This document shows, one piece after another, positions 28,201 through 34,200 of a stretch of DNA of 34,562 nt (the stretch's first letter is position 1; each line of letters starts with the position of its first letter). The stretch is taken from positions 1 to 34,562 of IMG/VR virus record IMGVR_UViG_3300018421_008185; one strand, given 5' to 3'. The translations under genes were made by a program, and so were the position numbers. The DNA comes from a virus. The notes under the pieces were generated by a model. The model was given only the letters and a program-made list of their open reading frames with translations. It was not told where the DNA came from and searched no databases.

Positions 28201-31200
28201 CTTACAGCACCAGTTGTATGAGTCGGAGGAGTTACACCAGAGGTGCCACCTGCTTGTGCCTCATAAATTCTGCCACCATAGTAAACTCTATCGCCAGTGG
28301 CATATGCTGTAGCAGTTACCCAAAGATCTTCTTCCTCAATACCAACAAACTTACCATCCATGGTATTAACGTCTGTTGCTTCAGTGGATTGGAGAAGCTC
28401 TCCGTTATCAAATGTGCCAAAGATCTTACCAATTTTGTATGTTGTGCCAAGACCAGGATTGGTAGTGGTGCCAGTCGGCACATCAACAATAGTGCCATAT
28501 GCTTGGACAACACCGCTGTCGTTAACTTGCTGAAGAATTGATCCCTTGGTGAATTTAGCGTCTTGATTGAGGGTAAATTCAAAGATGTTGTCGATCTTGC
28601 TGTATCCAGCATCTTTAATGTAGAATTTGGGGATGACGTTTGGAGTGACAAACATCTTCTGACCATTCTTCACTGGGACAGTAGAAGACTTGGAGGACAG
28701 AGTTTCTTTTGTATTTGTCCATGTATATGTCTGGACAGTGGTATACAGAGACGGAGCATCAGAGAAGTCCAGAAGTTGCAGACCACCAGCACCAAGATCC
28801 CACTGATCAACTGCAGGTTGTGTTGTAACCTGAGTCCAAGTGCCAGCAGTAAATTCGGAAATCGTGAGATTGACGTGGTTAGTTGCTTCAGTGAGTGTAT
28901 AAGTCCCTCTAGAAGTGGAGTGCTGTCTGTCGATCTTGACCATGACGATATCAGAATCGACACTGGTCACTTCAAACTGCTCAGTGGGCAAAGTAAATGC
29001 ATTCGCATCAGTAAACTCAGCTTTACCTGACATCACAACATCGTCGATGTTGCCTTGGAAACAAAGGGAAGAAGTCTGAGAAGAATCTCCACCAACAGCG
29101 ATGTCACCAACATTAACGTCAATTAGTGACTGATATGTGATAGCAGGATTGCCATTAACAAATACTGTAAAGTCCCAAACACCAACAGCGGTATTCTCCT
29201 TAACTATAGCAATGTGGACCCAAGCACTAGATCCAAATTCAGTATAGTAAGTGTTGGCAGCAGACACACCCACCTGGGTGCCGTTGATGTCCAACTCAAC
29301 CTTTCCTTGATCAGCGTCACCATTGATGCCATTGATTCTGACCTGACAACCAGTAGAGGAATCAATTTCTGTAATGTCGAAGAAAATTGGAGTTGTATTC
29401 TGTGCTGCATATTGAGCAGTTGCCATGTTAAACCAACCAGCAACAGTCCAATTCAAAGCCGATGAATCAATGTCAGCATAAAGGAGTCTGTTTGGTGCAG
29501 TGAATTTCAGCGACCCTGTGCCAAACTTGTAAATTGCTTCATCGATTGATGCATCTCCAGGCACAGCAATGCTGAATGTGCCAATATTTCTCTTGGTGGT
29601 GTCGTAATCGTCATCACTGGCGTCATCAAATCTAAAGACTGCAAACTGCTCTGGGACGAGTCTTTCATTGATGACGATAATGTCACCAGAGTTATCAACA
29701 ACAGAAGTTTTGTTTCTCGATCCAACCTGATCGGTAGTTTCGATGATGCTTTCATATTGAAGCGTGCCATCAAACTTAAGGGAATGGATGGTTGTTGCTT
29801 TTCTATCTTCCGCATAGTCAATAGTAGTAGTAATGACAACGTTGCCGAAGATGTCAACGTGGAAACCAGTTGCATTGATGGAAGTGTAGTCTCCCTGAGG
29901 AGTCATAGTTTTGATAAACTTCCAAGCATTTGCATTGTTTACATCAGAAAGAGTAAACTTACCAAATTGAATTCTTTCAAACTTACTATTAGCGTTGTTA
30001 AATACATCCCAGCAGATGAATACGTCACCATACTCATCAATTTCAAACTTGGAGTTTCTTACATAACCACCACCGATGGGGGGAATCTGCTTGACGTAAT
30101 CAACTTCGATGTTTGCCCCATCGAAGAAGAATTCACCATAAATGAGGTTATCTGTATCAAAGTTAACGCCAGTGAAGAAGAATCTGTCATCGGAGATCCA
30201 CTTGATTTGGTCAATTCTTTCATCACCATTGGAAGAAGCAATCTTACGCTTCTCTTTGATGTCGCCATCATTGTTGGATTGAATGACCCAGATATCCATC
30301 GCATCTAATGCGTTAGTATCTGTATAACCAACCAGATAGATTGACTTATTCTGATCCAGATAGATATCACTTACGAAATCCCTTCTGGCAGGACCAGAGA
30401 TACCTGCGATAGATTTCTGCCACTGTAGAGTGCCTGTGGGGGCATTCTGAGCGTCTCTTTCGGAGATATACTTACCAAACCAGATATCAGGGTTAAATGC
30501 TGCGTTGTTGGGATCATATGTTTGGCCTGCAACATAAATGGCGTCGTTTTCTTCTGTGTCATCAACATACAGAGAAACGAATTCCATTCTCTTGACGCCA
30601 GCGTTGTTGGGCAGCAAAGTCCTAACCCAAAGCACATCTCCATTGACATCAAACTTAGCGAGGATGCCGAGCATATCGTCATCTTCGGTTTCTTCAAGAG
30701 ATCCACAAACGTAGTATTCTCTCTTGCTGGTAATTGTCGAATCGTGGACCTGCAGAGTGCCACCATCATTCAGATATTCAGACAACCAATATCTAGTCTT
30801 GGTAAACGATTGTGGGTGACTGACACGAATCTGCGGGGGGTCGTTAATATCAAAACCATTACCAGAGTTGATGATATTAAAGGAATCTGCAACACCATCG
30901 GATCTGAGGTTAATTGAAAACTCACCATCTTTACCATTGTTGCTGATCAGCTCATAAGTGGGAGGAATGGTCGCTGTATATCCACTACCAGGGATATCAA
31001 CGGTAACATCTTCAATACCAGACACCACCTTAACTTTGAAAGTCTTGTTGGTGTTGGCGGTGATGGGCTCAGAGTTGACAATGATTTCATCGCCAGCAAT
31101 CAAATCATGATTCTCAGATGTTGTGATAACACCGTAGGGTCTATCGTTGATGATCTCCTTACTATATGACGTGACTGCAACACCTTTAATCGAATCGATG

Positions 31201-34200
31201 ATTGCCGATGCGCCAAAACCACCTGTGCCTTCGTTGTCAAAGAAAATAGTGTCATTGACCTGATAAGATTGACCAGGGTTTTCAATAACGAAACCATCAA
31301 TCTGTGCAGTTTCAAACTGAGTAACAGTTTCAATGTCAATATCGACTTTGGACTCTGCAGAAACTTTCGGGAAGTAATCATAAATTTGCAGGGTTGCTTC
31401 CTCGGTCATCTCCAGAAGCTCTTGTTGCTCTAGAGCATCGATGATGCCATCCTGATTGCTATCTTGAATCTCAAAGATGATGGGCCAACCTTCATTCTCT
31501 GTCGTCAGGACATCAGACTCTTGGTTTGGTTGACGCTCAACATCGATATCAACCTCAACAAAAGGCACACGATATCTAACAACGTCTGTGGGGATGTTTT
31601 CTTGAGTTGCACCTTGAGACAGGTTCCAGGAGTCTGGGAGTGAGTTGAATGCTCCACCCAAGATGTATGGAAACTGAGGAATACCTGCATCAGAAGAGTC
31701 GATGGTTACAAAGTATGCATAGGTGCCATCGGGATACTCTGGTGTTTTGCAGAAACGACCATTATACTGATCGAGATCACCAGACTGGAAGACATACTCA
31801 TAGTCGGGCACAAAGGATCCAGCAGGATAGTCCGAAAGCAAAGGACCATCTACCCTAGCGGGGTTTGTATTGGTCAGAGCGTCATAGACGATCTCATCTT
31901 TCAGTTTGTAAGATGTGCGAAGTCTTCTGATACCACTGTTTTGGTCAGTGGGATCGCCATAACCATAAGGTCCATAAATCGGGTTGCCGTCATATGCCCA
32001 ACCCAAGATTGGAGAGTGCTTATAGTTTGTCTCTAATTCTTGGAATCTATTCGTTTCTGCATTGAGGAAGACGTTATCGCCAACCACATAACGCAATTCC
32101 TTGGGGTCGGAGAGGTGGGCATATTCACCACCATATTGGTTGTTGAGACCAGTAAAGACGTAACCTCTAGCAACGTCATACTTGGAATTCAACTCATATT
32201 CAAAGTTTTTATTCCATTCAAACACCTGCGCTTCAAACGTTGCAAAATCGCCAACTGCTTCAAGTCTAACAGTGGTGTTACCTTGGGTATAGTTAATACC
32301 TCTGTTTACGATCTCAATACCAATTACTTTACCAGCGTCTTCACCAGTAGTTGCAATAGTCGCCTTAGCAATAGCACCAAATCCATCACCGTTGATAATG
32401 ACTCTAGGAGCAGTGGTATAACGTCTACCAGAGTTAATAGTAGCAATAGACACGATACGGCCATTCAGGACGATCGGTTGTGCTAGAGCACCTTCACCAG
32501 AGGTCACAGTGACCTTAGGAAGCGATGTGTAACCACTACCAGCATTAGTCAAAGTGACAGACTGGATAGGACCACGAATGTTTGCAATAGCAGTAGCACC
32601 CGTGCCACCACCACCAGTAATGGTGATGCTAGGTTGGGAAGTGAATCCACTACCAGGAGATGCAACCAGAATTCTGGTGATAACACCATTAGTAACCACA
32701 GCGGTGCCAGATGCACCTGTGCCACCTCCACCAACGATGGAGATTAGTGGAGAAGTTTCATAACCACTACCACCATTTGTGACCTCAAAAGAGGATACGC
32801 TACCGTTAACGGTAACAGTTGCAGACGCGCCAGCTCCACCACCACCTTCGATCAAGACTACTGGGGGAGCACCAGCATCATAGTCTTGACCAGCATTTGT
32901 AACACTAATACCAGTAAGAGGACCAAAGAGAATTGCCTCAGCAGACTTATATGTCCAAATAGAGACACCATTCACCCATGCACCAATAGCGGTGTTGGGT
33001 TTGATCTCTTCTCTTTCTGAAACGGTATTAACAACCCTGGGGATCCTAACCAGTTTTCTCTGGTTACCAGGGATAAGTGCCGATCCAGTAAAGGGTCCAA
33101 TCTTGTAGTTTGGCAGACCAGATGCTGCCACATACACAAAATTATTGTTAAAGAAGGAGTTTTGAATATTAGTCGTAAACTCGGTAACGACTCTATTGAT
33201 TGCAGGTTCTGTTGACTTACCTCTATTGAGGTCAACGGAAAGCAGAATATTGCCAACAGGAACAATGTCGCTAGGGGTGTCGATTCTATACGAGAAAGTA
33301 TATTCATCGATACGAGAAGAAACTTGGAATGTGCCGTTGTAAATAACTGGGTTTGCACCATAGATTGTGACGGTATCTTCCACAAGCAGACCGTGGGGTT
33401 GCTCTGTGGTAACAGTTGCAATCTGAAGAAGACCACCAGGCTCGATGTTATCGACCTGAATCAGTTTCTTAACATTGTAGAACCAGGATTCCAGTCTTTG
33501 CTCACCAGGGGAGTCGGATCCCAAAGCAGCAACGTTGAGTTTGTCACCTGGCAGGTAGTAAGATCCAGTATCATCCAGAACAGTGCCTGCTGCTTCAGCA
33601 ATACCAAGCACACGCATCTTCACTTCATTGCTTGTGCCTTTATTGGCATAAATGAAGATATTGGACGAAATCAAAGACCCTGGATCCCAATCTTCGACAA
33701 CACCATTTTTAGATCTGGTGCATTCGATAAATTGGTTGAGTGATTTTTCCTTATACTGAACTTCTTCAGTCTCAGAAATAAAGAATGTGCCATTTCTCTC
33801 TGGCCATCCAATAGTGGAGTCAACAGTGATAATCTGATCTGTTGTAGTCAGAGGCTCGACAAGACGAGTGTTGTATGGGATTTTGAATGTCCCAACAAGT
33901 GTTTCCTCAGAAATGACCAATTCGTAAATTGTATCTTCACCTTTAATGATGGAGATTGCATTTTCAACGAGTGCCGAAGCATATTTGACATCCTGGTCAA
34001 CTTCGTCGGCATATTGGACGATCTCAGACTCAATTAGGTTTACTGCAGACCCAGAAACGATCTGACATCTCAAAATCGTGTCAACAACCCAAGTTGCAGC
34101 AGATGGAGAGATGATTTGATCCTTTGGATAAGAAATATCGACTTCTTCACCAAACAGGACCTTAAACAGGAATTTGGCGCCAAGAGCAGTGCCCTTTGCC

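Noticed and set aside
31428-31463. Dockerin domain (cellulosome-type) suggested by the DxNxDGxID loop
   Set aside because: Dockerins have two such loops about 25 residues apart; only one is found here.
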